Positions 1 through 8,276 of a DNA stretch of 64,000 bases are shown here, piece by piece. The stretch is from Paenibacillus sp. JCM 10914 (lineage in GTDB: Bacteria > Bacillota > Bacilli > Paenibacillales > Paenibacillaceae). The notes under the pieces are model-generated. The model searched no databases. It saw only the letters and a program-made list of their open reading frames with translations, and was not told where the DNA came from. The position numbers and the translations under genes were made by a program. How positions within the stretch are numbered: the first letter of the stretch is position 1; each line of letters starts with the position of its first letter. The DNA lies in NCBI RefSeq assembly GCF_001315105.1, contig NZ_BAZR01000001.1, positions 642,563-706,562 on the forward strand, written 5' to 3'.

Positions 1-56
1 GCGTGAAGGATATTGATAAAGTGAATGCATTCGTAGAAAGGGTGAAAGAGAAATGA
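1..56 (+). CDS. trpF: phosphoribosylanthranilate isomerase, C-terminal end (partial)
   Basis: Only the last 17 codons are present, running off the left edge. The reading frame starting at base 3 ends in [11 protein letters not shown] and a TGA at 54-56 that overlaps the trpB ATG (ATGA). The amphipathic end resembles the closing helix of TrpF, and trpF normally precedes trpB in Firmicute trp operons. The assignment rests mainly on that position, because the fragment is too short for domain recognition. Confidence 0.7.
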   Translation, partial: VKDIDKVNAFVERVKEK

Positions 57-1249
57 CGCAACTACCAGATCAGAACGGACGTTTCGGAGCGTTTGGCGGA
101 CGGTTCGTCCCGGAAACGCTCATGAATGCATTAATCGAACTTGAACAAGAATACAACCGTTTCTCTGCCGATCCGGAATTTCAAGAGGAGATTGCTTACT
201 TATTGAAGCAGTATTCTGGCCGGGAGACGCCACTATACTATGCGGAGCGCTTAAGTCAACATCTCGGTAAGGCGAGGATCTATCTTAAGCGAGAAGACTT
301 GAATCATACCGGAGCACATAAGATCAACAATGCGATCGCGCAAGGGGTTCTGGCGAAGCGAATGGGTAAAGGCAAAGTCATTGCCGAGACAGGCGCCGGT
401 CAGCACGGGGTTGCAACGGCTACGGTAGCGGCCTTGCTTGGTCTTGAATGCAAGGTGTTTATGGGAGAGGAAGATACGAAGCGCCAGCAACTGAATGTCT
501 TTCGGATGAAGATGCTCGGCGCCGAGGTGGTCCCGGTAACTTCTGGCAGCCGGACACTGAAGGATGCAGGCAACGAAGCGCTTCGTTACTGGGTGAGCCA
601 TGTGGAGGATACGTTCTATGTGCTTGGATCAGCGGTTGGACCGCATCCGTATCCGATGATGGTTCGTAATTTCCAGCGGATTATAGGCGATGAGACACGT
701 AAGCAAATATTGGAGACCGAAGGCAAGCTCCCTGATGTGATTTTGGCTCCGATTGGCGGGGGCAGTAACGCGATCGGGATGTTCTACCCGTTTCTTGAGG
801 ATCAGGAAGTACGTCTAATCGGCGTTGAAGCGGCCGGTAAAGGGGTGGAGACCGAGTTCCATGCAGCTACGATGTCGAAAGGAACGCATGGTGTATTCCA
901 AGGTTCAATGAGTTATTTGTTGCAGGATGAGTATGGGCAGGTACAAGAAGCTCATTCGATCTCTGCAGGGCTGGATTATCCAGGGGTGGGACCGGAGCAT
1001 TCTTATCTAAAGGATATCGAACGAGTGGAGTATGTTCCAATCACGGATCAGGAAGCACTCGATGCCTTGCAGTTATTATGCCGGACGGAAGGCATCATTC
1101 CAGCCTTGGAATCTGCGCATGCTGTAGCCCATGCCGTGAAGATGGCATCGACTTGGACGGAAAATGATATCGTGGTCATTAATCTGTCCGGCCGGGGGGA
1201 TAAGGACGTCGAGTCCATCATGGCATACACGGGAGGGAATGTGCAGTGA
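53..1249 (+). CDS. trpB: tryptophan synthase beta chain
   Basis: This PLP enzyme condenses indole with L-serine in the last step of tryptophan synthesis, as an alpha2-beta2 complex with TrpA. Its 398 aa is normal family length. The PLP lysine lies in [10 protein letters not shown] (K90). The catalytic glutamate region is AETGAGQHG (E112), and the phosphate-binding loop GGGSNAIG is near residue 235. The start overlaps the trpF stop and the end overlaps the trpA start, so translation is probably coupled along the operon. Identification is secure. Confidence 0.98.
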   Translation: MTQLPDQNGRFGAFGGRFVPETLMNALIELEQEYNRFSADPEFQEEIAYLLKQYSGRETPLYYAERLSQHLGKARIYLKREDLNHTGAHKINNAIAQGVLAKRMGKGKVIAETGAGQHGVATATVAALLGLECKVFMGEEDTKRQQLNVFRMKMLGAEVVPVTSGSRTLKDAGNEALRYWVSHVEDTFYVLGSAVGPHPYPMMVRNFQRIIGDETRKQILETEGKLPDVILAPIGGGSNAIGMFYPFLEDQEVRLIGVEAAGKGVETEFHAATMSKGTHGVFQGSMSYLLQDEYGQVQEAHSISAGLDYPGVGPEHSYLKDIERVEYVPITDQEALDALQLLCRTEGIIPALESAHAVAHAVKMASTWTENDIVVINLSGRGDKDVESIMAYTGGNVQ

Positions 1250-2052
1250 ACCGCATCGACCAGACTTTTCAATCTTTGAAGCAAGACCATAAAACCGCCC
1301 TTATTCCATATCTAACCGTAGGCGATCCCGATGCCCGAACGACGCTGGATATCATTCATGAATTGGAAGTGGCTGGGGCCGACATTATCGAACTCGGTGT
1401 TCCGTATTCCGACCCGCTTGCCGATGGACCTGTTATCCAGCGTGCCTCTGAACGTGCACTTAAGGGCAAGGTGACCATTCGAACGTGTATGGAAATCGCT
1501 CAACAAGCCAGAGCACGGGGCAGCAAGCTACCGTTTATTTTGTTCACGTATTACAATCCGGTGCTGCAGACGGGACTTGATACCTTCTTCGAGGAAGTGG
1601 TGAAGAACGATATCAGTGGTCTCATCATTCCAGATCTGCCGGTTGAAGAATCGGAGGAGGTACGCAGACGTGCATTGGCAGCAGATGTTCATCTTATTCC
1701 ATTAGTAGCTCCGACCTCACATGAACGGATCGCAAGTATCGCATCGGAAGCTACAGGGTTTGTCTATTGCGTATCCTCGCTTGGTGTAACCGGAGAGCGG
1801 ACCGATTTTTATGCTGGGGTGGATTCGTTCTTAGAAACGGTCAGGCGCTACAGTAATGTGCCGATTGCCATCGGCTTTGGGATATCTTCAGGCGAACAAG
1901 TCGCCAGATTCTCCAAGATCTGTGACGGAGTGGTCGTCGGGAGTGCAATCGTCCGGCAGATTGAATCGCAGATACCGCTGCTTGAGCAAGAAGAGACGCG
2001 TCAGCAAGGACTTTTGCAAATCAGAGAGTTTGTGGCACAATTAAAAGGATAG
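1246..2052 (+). CDS. trpA: tryptophan synthase alpha chain
   Basis: This TIM-barrel subunit (268 aa) cleaves indole-3-glycerol phosphate and channels indole to TrpB. The two catalytic acids sit at their canonical positions, E49 in [10 protein letters not shown] and D60 in PLADGP. The GTG start at 1246 overlaps the trpB TGA, a typical translational coupling of two subunits needed in equal amounts. hisC follows after about 35 bases with its own AAAGGAG ribosome site. Confidence 0.98.
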   Translation: MNRIDQTFQSLKQDHKTALIPYLTVGDPDARTTLDIIHELEVAGADIIELGVPYSDPLADGPVIQRASERALKGKVTIRTCMEIAQQARARGSKLPFILFTYYNPVLQTGLDTFFEEVVKNDISGLIIPDLPVEESEEVRRRALAADVHLIPLVAPTSHERIASIASEATGFVYCVSSLGVTGERTDFYAGVDSFLETVRRYSNVPIAIGFGISSGEQVARFSKICDGVVVGSAIVRQIESQIPLLEQEETRQQGLLQIREFVAQLKG

Positions 2053-2087
2053 GTATGAGCAAGTCATGAAAGGAGAAGCGAATCATT

Positions 2088-3185
2088 ATGAAACCGAAAA
2101 CGCAAATCGTTAATCTTCCTGTGTACCAACCTGGGAAGCCGATAGAAGAAGTGAAGAAGGAACTGGGACTCGAGCAAGTCATCAAGCTTGCTTCTAACGA
2201 GAATCCGTACGGAAGTTCACCGCGAGCCTTAGAAGCTATAACAGCGGAACTTGGATCCGTAAGTATGTACCCCGATGGAAGTGCTGTCGACCTAACGGTT
2301 CAGTTAGCCGGCATGCTCGGGATTGAGCGCAATCAAGTGATATTCGGATGTGGTTCAGACGAGATCATCGCTTTGATTATTCGGGCTTACCTCCAACCCG
2401 GCGATGAGACAATCATGGCAGATCAGACATTCTCGGTCTACAAGACGAATGCTGATATTGAAGGAGCGATCAGCATCGAGGTGCCGTTAGTCAACGGTAC
2501 GCACGATCTTCCTGCAATGGCTGATGCTATTACAGATAAGACGAAAATCGTATGGGTATGTAATCCAAACAATCCTACAGGCACACTCGTGTCTGAACAG
2601 GAACTTGTATCCTTCATGAATTCGGTGCCAGCCCATGTAATGGTTGTGTTGGATGAAGCTTATTATGAATATGTAACGGATGCTTCTTACCCTAACAGCA
2701 TCTCGATGCTGAAGACATATCCGAACCTTGTCGTATTGCGAACCTTCTCCAAAATCTATGGTTTAGCAGCCCTTCGAATCGGCTATGGTATTGCCCAGGC
2801 TGATGTCATCTCATTAATTAACCGGGTGCGCGAACCATTTAATACCGGTCGACTGGCACAGGTTGCGGCAAAGGCAGCGCTTGGAGATCAGGAATTTGTA
2901 GCCAAATGTCGTCAATTGAATGCTGAAGGCATTCAGTATCTGCAGACCGAATTTGATCGTCTTGGCCTATCATACTTTCCGGCGCATGGTAATTTCATCA
3001 TGGTTGACGTTAATAGACCGGGCAAAGAGGTATTCCAATCGCTGTTGCTTCAAGGGGTCATTGTCCGTCCGGGTTTCAATCTCTATCCGAATTATATTCG
3101 AGTTACGGTCGGATCTGTGGATCAGAACAAGTTCTTTATCGCATCATTGGAGCAGGCGCTCCGTGAGGTCAGTACACCAGTATAG
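2088..3185 (+). CDS. hisC: histidinol-phosphate aminotransferase
   Basis: A fold-type I PLP aminotransferase of 365 aa. Signature segments are SNENPYG near residue 37, NPNNPTGT near 159 and the PLP lysine K222 in RTFSKIYGLAALR. HisC converts imidazole acetol phosphate to histidinol phosphate. In Bacillus the gene sits between trpA and tyrA and the enzyme also serves as an aromatic aminotransferase for Tyr/Phe. The same placement here (trpA-hisC-tyrA) suggests the same dual role, which is inference. The ribosome site is AAAGGAG, 8-10 bases before the ATG. Confidence 0.95.
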   Translation: MKPKTQIVNLPVYQPGKPIEEVKKELGLEQVIKLASNENPYGSSPRALEAITAELGSVSMYPDGSAVDLTVQLAGMLGIERNQVIFGCGSDEIIALIIRAYLQPGDETIMADQTFSVYKTNADIEGAISIEVPLVNGTHDLPAMADAITDKTKIVWVCNPNNPTGTLVSEQELVSFMNSVPAHVMVVLDEAYYEYVTDASYPNSISMLKTYPNLVVLRTFSKIYGLAALRIGYGIAQADVISLINRVREPFNTGRLAQVAAKAALGDQEFVAKCRQLNAEGIQYLQTEFDRLGLSYFPAHGNFIMVDVNRPGKEVFQSLLLQGVIVRPGFNLYPNYIRVTVGSVDQNKFFIASLEQALREVSTPV

Positions 3186-3233
3186 AGCATCTAATATCAT
3201 CACAAATCATCGCAGCTTGAAACGAGTGAGAAC

Positions 3234-4328
3234 ATGACGAAACATATATCCATATTCGGGGTCGGTTTGATCGGTGGATCGCTGGCCCTATGCTTTAAAG
3301 GCAAGCCGGGCGTAACCGTCACCGGGTATGCCCATAACCAGGACTATGCGGATCAGGTCATCGCCAAGGATGTCGTAGATCACGTGACGCTTTCCGTGGA
3401 GGAAGCTGCTCAGAACGCAGATGTCATATTTTTATGTGTACCGGTAGGCAGTCTGGAAGAGTACATGATCAGGCTTAGTCAATTAACCTTGAAGCCTGGT
3501 TGTATCATTACAGACGTCGGCAGTACCAAAGCCAGCATCGCAGCCTGTGCGTCGCAGCTTGTTCTGCAGGATGCATACTTTATTGGCGGACATCCTATGG
3601 CAGGCTCGGAACGGTCCGGAGTCGGAGCGGCCTCAACCGTTTTGTTCGAGAACGCATATTACGTTCTGACACCGTCAGCGCATGTGCCACAGGAGAAGCT
3701 CGATGTGCTGGAGGATTTACTCTCCTACACCCGTGCTCATATCGTGAAGGTGGAACCCAAACTTCATGATGAGATTGTAGGGGCCATCAGTCATCTGCCG
3801 CATGTAATTGCGGTGGCATTGGTCAATCAAATCAGCCATTATAATGAAGAGAACCCTTTGTATCGCACGCTGGCCGCTGGTGGCTTCCGTGATATCACCC
3901 GAATTGCTTCGAGTGATCCGATTGTATGGAGGGACATTCTGCTGAACAATCGTAACGTTATGCTGTCCTTGCTTCGCGATTGGAATGACGGGATTCAGAC
4001 GTTCATGGAGATGCTGCAGGGCGGAGACGGCGCAGCAATCGAGGAAGCCTTCCGAAGCGCAGGCAGTTTCCGCAGTGAGTTGCCGGAGAGACGGAAGGGT
4101 ATGATCGTGTCGCAATATGATCTGTATATCGATGTGCCTGATCATCCCGGCATTATTGGTCGTATCGCAACGGAGCTTGGTACGAACAGCATCAACTTGA
4201 GCAATATGCAAATTATTGAGAGCAGGGAAGATGTACCGGGTGTCATGCGGCTTTCTTTCCGCAACGAATTGGAGCAGGAGCGGGCGAAATCGTTATTATT
4301 GTCCCAAGGGCATTCGGTATATCAGTAA
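3234..4328 (+). CDS. tyrA: prephenate dehydrogenase with C-terminal ACT domain
   Basis: Oxidative decarboxylation of prephenate to 4-hydroxyphenylpyruvate in tyrosine synthesis. The N-terminal Rossmann motif GVGLIGGSL is at residues 8-16. The catalytic-domain segment GGHPMAGSERSGV is near residue 120. A C-terminal ACT domain (about residues 295-364, from YDLYIDVPDHPGIIGRI) is the usual amino-acid-sensing module of Bacillus-type TyrA. At 364 aa it is full length. It is the last gene of the trp-hisC-tyrA run and is followed by a hairpin at 4334-4354. Confidence 0.96.
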   Translation: MTKHISIFGVGLIGGSLALCFKGKPGVTVTGYAHNQDYADQVIAKDVVDHVTLSVEEAAQNADVIFLCVPVGSLEEYMIRLSQLTLKPGCIITDVGSTKASIAACASQLVLQDAYFIGGHPMAGSERSGVGAASTVLFENAYYVLTPSAHVPQEKLDVLEDLLSYTRAHIVKVEPKLHDEIVGAISHLPHVIAVALVNQISHYNEENPLYRTLAAGGFRDITRIASSDPIVWRDILLNNRNVMLSLLRDWNDGIQTFMEMLQGGDGAAIEEAFRSAGSFRSELPERRKGMIVSQYDLYIDVPDHPGIIGRIATELGTNSINLSNMQIIESREDVPGVMRLSFRNELEQERAKSLLLSQGHSVYQ

Positions 4329-4333
4329 TAATG

Positions 4334-4360
4334 CGGCTGTCTAAAAAACAGCCGTATTTA
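4334..4360 (+). terminator. weak intrinsic terminator after tyrA
   Basis: Stem CGGCTGT / ACAGCCG (4334-4340 and 4348-4354) with a 7-base loop, followed by TATTTAATT rather than a clean T run. It lies just after the tyrA stop and just before the next promoter. Confidence 0.55.
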
Positions 4361-4375
4361 ATTATGCTTACTGTA

Positions 4376-4404
4376 TTGACAAAATGAAAACGTATACATA
4401 TAAT
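4376..4404 (+). promoter_or_regulatory. perfect-consensus sigma-A promoter
   Basis: TTGACA at 4376-4381 and TATAAT at 4399-4404, separated by exactly 17 bases. Both hexamers match the housekeeping consensus fully. The predicted start of transcription is about 4411. No annotated gene starts within 300 bases downstream, and a strong terminator follows 55-80 bases later, so the promoter appears dedicated to a short RNA. Confidence 0.85.
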
Positions 4405-4410
4405 AAAAGT

Positions 4411-4490
4411 ACAGTATGGTTTCTCTCCACTCCTATCCAAAATATTGCACTCTGTGCAACCGCCTTCATTATTGAAGGCGGATTTTTTTT
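4411..4490 (+). ncRNA. candidate small RNA (about 80 nt) with pyrimidine-rich single-stranded segment
   Basis: Bounded by the consensus promoter at 4376-4404 and a strong terminator at 4460-4490. The predicted RNA has a 5' unstructured stretch containing TTTCTCTCCACTCCTATCC (4420-4438). Next comes a small hairpin (TTGCAC/GTGCAA, 4445-4459, 3-base loop) and then the terminator hairpin. C/U-rich open segments followed by a terminator are typical of Firmicute trans-acting sRNAs that pair with ribosome binding sites (FsrA and RsaE/RoxS are known examples). I do not claim homology to those. A 19-codon ATG ORF (4416-4475) exists inside it but has no ribosome site. Confidence 0.65.
4460..4490 (+). 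terminator. strong intrinsic terminator of the candidate sRNA
   Basis: A 9-bp perfect stem (CCGCCTTCA, 4460-4468, with TGAAGGCGG, 4473-4481), a TTAT loop and an eight-T tail at 4483-4490. Confidence 0.85.
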
Positions 4491-4535
4491 GCTCTTTATC
4501 CTCTCTATGGCAAATCTATTGGCACAAAACTGAAC

Positions 4536-4591
4536 TTTTCCCCAAATTGTGCTATAATGCTAGAGTACTAGTGTAGAAGATTTGGGGAAAA
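4536..4591 (+). promoter_or_regulatory. extended -10 promoter flanked by a 12-bp inverted repeat, upstream of the ECF sigma gene
   Basis: An extended -10 element TGCTATAAT ends at 4558 with a poor -35. It is bracketed by TTTTCCCCAAAT (4536-4547) and its exact reverse complement ATTTGGGGAAAA (4580-4591), 32 bases apart. The left arm covers the -35 to spacer region and the right arm lies downstream of the likely start site. That layout would suit a pair of operator half-sites or a dimeric repressor. The regulator is unknown. Confidence 0.5.
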
Positions 4592-4736
4592 TGCCAAATA
4601 CATAGAATAGTCAGACATCATGAGGCGTAACTATATATGGTTTGACGGTACTTTTTGCATATCCTGTTGAACGATCCAAGTGCAGGTGAAGGACACGGAA
4701 AAGGCACCGGAGGGTGAAGGAGGAACGATAAATCAT

Positions 4737-5330
4737 ATGACGGATTCCCAATTGATTCAAGAAATCAAACAAGGCAACACCGAACTTTATTCCGAACTAA
4801 TGAGGCGTTATCAACGAAAGATACTGGCATTTGTTTATCATATGTTAAAGAGCTCGCATATGGAGCTGATGGCCGAGGATATATGCTCGGAGACGTTTTA
4901 TAAGGCTTTTCGAAGCCTACACTCCTTTCGCGAGGTGGATGCTTCATTCTCGACCTGGCTATACACCATTGCAAGGAATACGGTGTTAAGCGAACTGCGC
5001 AAGCAGCGCAGCGGAACACTGCCGCTGGATGAGAGCGGGGTCGTGCCGATAGCACCGCAGGATGTAGCGCCCGAACAAGCAATTTTACGCAGCGAGAGAG
5101 TACATATGGTCAGGGAAGCAATAAATAATTTACCGGAGAAACAACGATCCGCGTTGATCCTTCGGGAATATGATCAACTGGATTATCAGGAGATTGCAGA
5201 TATATTGGGACAAAGTGTCAGCTCAGTCAAGTCATTGTTGTTCAGAGCCCGCGGCAGCGTTAAACTACAGCTGGAACCATACATGTATGAGCCGGTCATT
5301 GAGGATCTGAGAGGGTTGAAGGTCAGATGA
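4737..5330 (+). CDS. RNA polymerase sigma factor, ECF (sigma-70 region 2/4) family
   Basis: 197 aa with the two ECF regions. Region 2 is at about residues 15-85 (YQRKILAFVYHMLK, AEDICSETFYKAF, FSTWLYTIARN). Region 4 is at about 115-175 (NNLPEKQRSALILREYDQL, with helix-turn-helix YQEIADILGQSVSSVKSLL). I chose the ATG at 4737, preceded by AAGGAGGAAC, although an in-frame GTG exists at 4680. The stop overlaps the next ATG (ATGA), and the next gene encodes a zinc-type anti-sigma factor, so this is a classic sigma/anti-sigma pair. The stimulus cannot be read from sequence. Confidence 0.93.
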   Translation: MTDSQLIQEIKQGNTELYSELMRRYQRKILAFVYHMLKSSHMELMAEDICSETFYKAFRSLHSFREVDASFSTWLYTIARNTVLSELRKQRSGTLPLDESGVVPIAPQDVAPEQAILRSERVHMVREAINNLPEKQRSALILREYDQLDYQEIADILGQSVSSVKSLLFRARGSVKLQLEPYMYEPVIEDLRGLKVR

Positions 5331-5929
5331 ACTGTGATGAAGCCCAAGAGCTGATGGAAAGTGTCTGGGATTTGCCTGACGATGATCTGCGGCGACAACG
5401 GCTGAAAGCACATGTTCAAACCTGCAGTTCATGTGCGGTAGAATACGAGATGTGGGTGGATAGTCTGGAAATGGTTCAGGCTCTGGACCATGAAGTACCG
5501 GAGATGGATGAAGAGCAGATGAACCGCAATGTGATGGATCGAATCTATCGCGACTTCCCATGGCTGGTGGAAGAGACGTCCAAGAGCAGGTCCGTGAGTC
5601 GGATGTTCCGGAAGCGGCTCACATTATGGATTGCCGGTTTTCTTGCCTTGTTCGTATGCAGCTTTGTGTACTTTGCTGCTATGGGAGGACAGCCTGCTCC
5701 AGAGGTTGAAGAGACCATTACCGGCATTATTCCAACAGGGGTAGCTGGATCAGGTCAAACCCCGATCTCCCAGGACGATTATAAAATTCCGCGGACGAAC
5801 AGTGGCATAATTGATCCGTTTGTGGTTGATATGAGTCCAACTGAGCCAGAATATTGGATGATCCTCTCGCTATTAAGCGTGGGGCTCGCGATGTTCTTTC
5901 TCATGAGGTTGAATCGAGTTCGTAGATAG
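5327..5929 (+). CDS. transmembrane zinc-finger anti-sigma factor
   Basis: 200 aa. The N-terminal cytoplasmic domain carries the ZAS signature H29-x3-C33-x2-C36 (HVQTCSSC), used by RsiW-like anti-sigma factors to hold a zinc ion and mask the sigma factor. Membrane spans are at about residues 98-119 and 176-194, with a roughly 55-residue loop between them. The two-span layout leaves a short extracytoplasmic loop that could be the site of regulated cleavage. It is translationally coupled to the sigma gene by ATGA. Confidence 0.88.
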   Translation: MNCDEAQELMESVWDLPDDDLRRQRLKAHVQTCSSCAVEYEMWVDSLEMVQALDHEVPEMDEEQMNRNVMDRIYRDFPWLVEETSKSRSVSRMFRKRLTLWIAGFLALFVCSFVYFAAMGGQPAPEVEETITGIIPTGVAGSGQTPISQDDYKIPRTNSGIIDPFVVDMSPTEPEYWMILSLLSVGLAMFFLMRLNRVRR

Positions 5930-5966
5930 TCCGCACAGGATTTAGGAATGCAAGGAGGTGGGTCGA

Positions 5967-6550
5967 ATGCTGATCGGATTAGTGCGCCATGGATTAACCG
6001 ATTGGAATGCTTTAGGCAAAATACAAGGTCAGACGGATATCCCATTAAACGAAGAAGGGCGTCATCAGGCTCGTTTACTTGCCAAGCGTCTGCAACAAGA
6101 ACCTTATCATTGGGATTTTGTTATTAGTAGTGGGTTGTCGCGCGCCGAAGAAACCGCAACAATCATAGCATCGGAGCTGCACATTCCTTTAGCTTCTCCG
6201 GATGACCGACTGCGTGAGCGTAAGTACGGTCAGGTTGAGGGGCTTACCGCTGAGGAAAGGGAATCCCAATTCGGCCCGGAGTGGCATCTTCAAGATCTAG
6301 GACAGGAATCGGATCTGGAGTTAATGTCACGCGGACTCGTTTTTGTGGATGATATGTGGAGGAAGCACCCAGAGTCGAACATTCTGGTGGTGAGCATGGT
6401 GGGTTCCTGGCACAGCTCTACAAACTGGTTTGTAAGGGCCACTACGGACGTATCGGTAATTTGTCGTTAACGGTTATTGAGCGCATAGAGGACGATTGGT
6501 CTCCGCTGCTCTTTAATTGTACAAAGCACTTGTTAACCGAGCAGATGTGA
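5967..6550 (+). CDS. histidine phosphatase (phosphoglycerate mutase-like), frameshifted
   Basis: The N-terminus MLIGLVRHGLTDWN has the catalytic RHG (H8) of the histidine phosphatase superfamily. The start is the ATG at 5967, with AGGAGG eight bases upstream. The frame shifts at about 6395. As written it reads SMVGSWHS and stops at 6470. Adding one C (AGC-CAT) restores the expected SHGGFLAQLYKLVCKGHYG and a protein of 194 aa ending at 6550. The lost base falls exactly at the codon of the second catalytic histidine. The substrate cannot be told (CobC/GpmB-like). A sequence error is more likely than true decay. Confidence 0.85.
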
Positions 6551-6576
6551 CGGTTGGAGAAAGTAAATAAACGTTT

Positions 6577-6608
6577 AAGACCTTCCGCTGGAAGGTCTTA
6601 TTTGTGTT
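6577..6608 (+). terminator. intrinsic terminator
   Basis: A 10-bp perfect stem AAGACCTTCC / GGAAGGTCTT (6577-6586, 6590-6599) with a 3-base loop and an ATTTGTGTTT tail. It closes the sigma/anti-sigma/phosphatase unit. Confidence 0.75.
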
Positions 6609-6761
6609 TGGATTGGCGACAAGAATAGATTCTATCATTTATTGAAAGGGCATAGTCATGAAGTATAGCTAAATTATATTTTTTATGAAAAAACGTGGCT
6701 AAGCAGGTATCAAATGCGCAAAACCATCCCATAATGGTTGTAAAACGGCGAGGCGATGTAG

Positions 6762-7913
6762 ATGAATCTAGCGGATATGCTCACGTATGCCGATATTGGA
6801 CAACTTAGCAATATTGCGAATCATTATGATTGCGATGCCAAACGTAATTCGAAGCATGAATTGATTCAAAGTATTCTGTCCAAGCTCGGGCGCAGGGAAT
6901 TCTTCGAGGAATTGGTAGCGAGTTTGTCACCAAGCGATATGCGTTTCCTAAACAATCTGGTCTTTGACACTCGAACAGGTTACAGTCTGGAAGAACTGAC
7001 GGCAGCCATTCGGCAGTCATCAGAGATGGAGCAAGAAGTGGACAAGTCTAAGAAACAGAAGACGATCAAGACGGAAAGTCCGCGAGAGATCGTGGCGCGC
7101 TATCGACGGAGCGGGTGGTTGTTTAACGGCTTCACGCATTCTACCAAGTATTTGTTTCAAGTACCGTCAGACTTGAAGGAACGTTTTCGCGATGTACTGC
7201 GTGAACGCCTCCACAGCCGGCTTCAGCCGGTGACAAGGGATCCAGAGGTCTATCGGGACGAGCAAGGACTTGCGGTAGAAGATCTGTTGCTCATACTGAA
7301 ATATGTCCGAGGGCATGATATCGATCTCAATCAGGAAGGTTTCATGTATAGAAGAAACCAACAACTCTTAATGAGCACATTGCATATATCGGAACCCCTG
7401 ATAACGAAAGGAGCTTGGCGATTTGGTTATGGCCGCTCCTGCATTGAGTATCCTGATCGGTTCGCTATGTTGTACGACTACGCCTTTGCGCGCCAATGGG
7501 TACGCGAAAGCAACGGCAAACTGTTATTAACCGAAGCAGGATCGTCCGTTCTGGAAGAAGGAAATCAAGTTAGCGTGGTACAGTTATTCCGCTTTTGGTT
7601 AAGACTTTATAAAGGTGCCATACCCAATATTGCTTCGATTATATACTGGATCAGTCAGTGCAGTCATGAATGGGTAACTGCCGCATCCTTGCAGGAATCA
7701 CTGAGTTGGTTAATCCGTCCCTTCTACTATGACTCCCCACAGAACATATTGGTGCAGCGGATTGTGAGGATGTTGATGCATTTGGGCATGCTAAGGATTG
7801 GCGAAAGTGAGTCGCAGGGAACCTGTTATCGAATGACGGCGCTCGGGCTGAAAATCGCCGAGACCAGTATACATATCAAGGACAATGACGCCAAGGGTAT
7901 GACGCTGCAATAA
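6762..7913 (+). CDS. conserved hypothetical protein (383 aa), function unknown
   Basis: I do not recognise a family with a known activity. The N-terminal about 60 residues (LTYADIGQLSNIANHY, SKHELIQSILSKLGRREFFEEL) look like a small helical bundle of the SAP or helicase-N type. A charged linker follows (EVDKSKKQKTIKTE, near 90-105), then an alpha-helical C-terminal part with winged-helix-like segments near residues 290-365. There is no signal peptide or membrane span. It occupies the place where B. subtilis has ypiA (a TPR protein), but I see no TPR pattern. The ribosome site is GAGG about 8 bases upstream. Confidence 0.8.
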   Translation: MNLADMLTYADIGQLSNIANHYDCDAKRNSKHELIQSILSKLGRREFFEELVASLSPSDMRFLNNLVFDTRTGYSLEELTAAIRQSSEMEQEVDKSKKQKTIKTESPREIVARYRRSGWLFNGFTHSTKYLFQVPSDLKERFRDVLRERLHSRLQPVTRDPEVYRDEQGLAVEDLLLILKYVRGHDIDLNQEGFMYRRNQQLLMSTLHISEPLITKGAWRFGYGRSCIEYPDRFAMLYDYAFARQWVRESNGKLLLTEAGSSVLEEGNQVSVVQLFRFWLRLYKGAIPNIASIIYWISQCSHEWVTAASLQESLSWLIRPFYYDSPQNILVQRIVRMLMHLGMLRIGESESQGTCYRMTALGLKIAETSIHIKDNDAKGMTLQ

Positions 7914-7991
7914 CAAAGAATCGTATTGAACAAAGTAACTTGGATATAGGGAAACATGGATTACGCAAAATTAGTTTGGAGGTGCATCCTA

Positions 7992-8171
7992 ATGGATAAG
8001 ATGAAGGTTACTTACGAGGTTATGCTAGGCTTGGCGGCTGAGATGGTGTGGGACGAAGCATTGCGTAAACATCGGAGTGAAGAATTGTACAAGGAGATCG
8101 ACGAAGCGCTGGCATCCGGGGACGAAGTGGCTTTCCGAAACCTGACGGATGAACTGAGGACGTTGAACTGA
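7992..8171 (+). CDS. short IDEAL-domain protein
   Basis: 59 aa. The C-terminal half contains LYKEIDEALASGDEVAFRNL, a good match to the IDEAL domain pattern found at the C-terminus of B. subtilis YpiB. The start is the ATG at 7992 with GGAGGTG seven bases upstream. The gene lies directly before ypiF, exactly the ypiB position. It lacks the roughly 120-residue N-terminal UPF0302 domain of YpiB, so it is a minimal version. Its stop codon overlaps the left arm of a terminator. Confidence 0.8.
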   Translation: MDKMKVTYEVMLGLAAEMVWDEALRKHRSEELYKEIDEALASGDEVAFRNLTDELRTLN

Positions 8172-8205
8172 AGAAATGCTTGATCGCATTTCTTCTTTTT
8201 TTTTT
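8170..8205 (+). terminator. intrinsic terminator
   Basis: A 10-bp stem GAAGAAATGC / GCATTTCTTC (8170-8179, 8186-8195), a TTGATC loop and a ten-T tail. Confidence 0.9.
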
Positions 8206-8234
8206 GCTTTACGGCACCGTTCACTCGTATAATG
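8206..8234 (+). promoter_or_regulatory. probable sigma-A promoter for ypiF
   Basis: TATAAT at 8229-8234. The -35 is poor (GCTTTA at 17-bp spacing). It directly follows a strong terminator, so a new promoter is expected here. Confidence 0.45.
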
Positions 8235-8276
8235 TAGAAATAGAATGGATGAGTGGACGAAAGGACGTATATTTAC

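Noticed and set aside
4416..4475. 19-codon ORF inside the candidate sRNA (contains CTLC)
   Set aside because: Only about five bases of leader, no ribosome site, and the stop lies in the terminator stem. Treated as chance.
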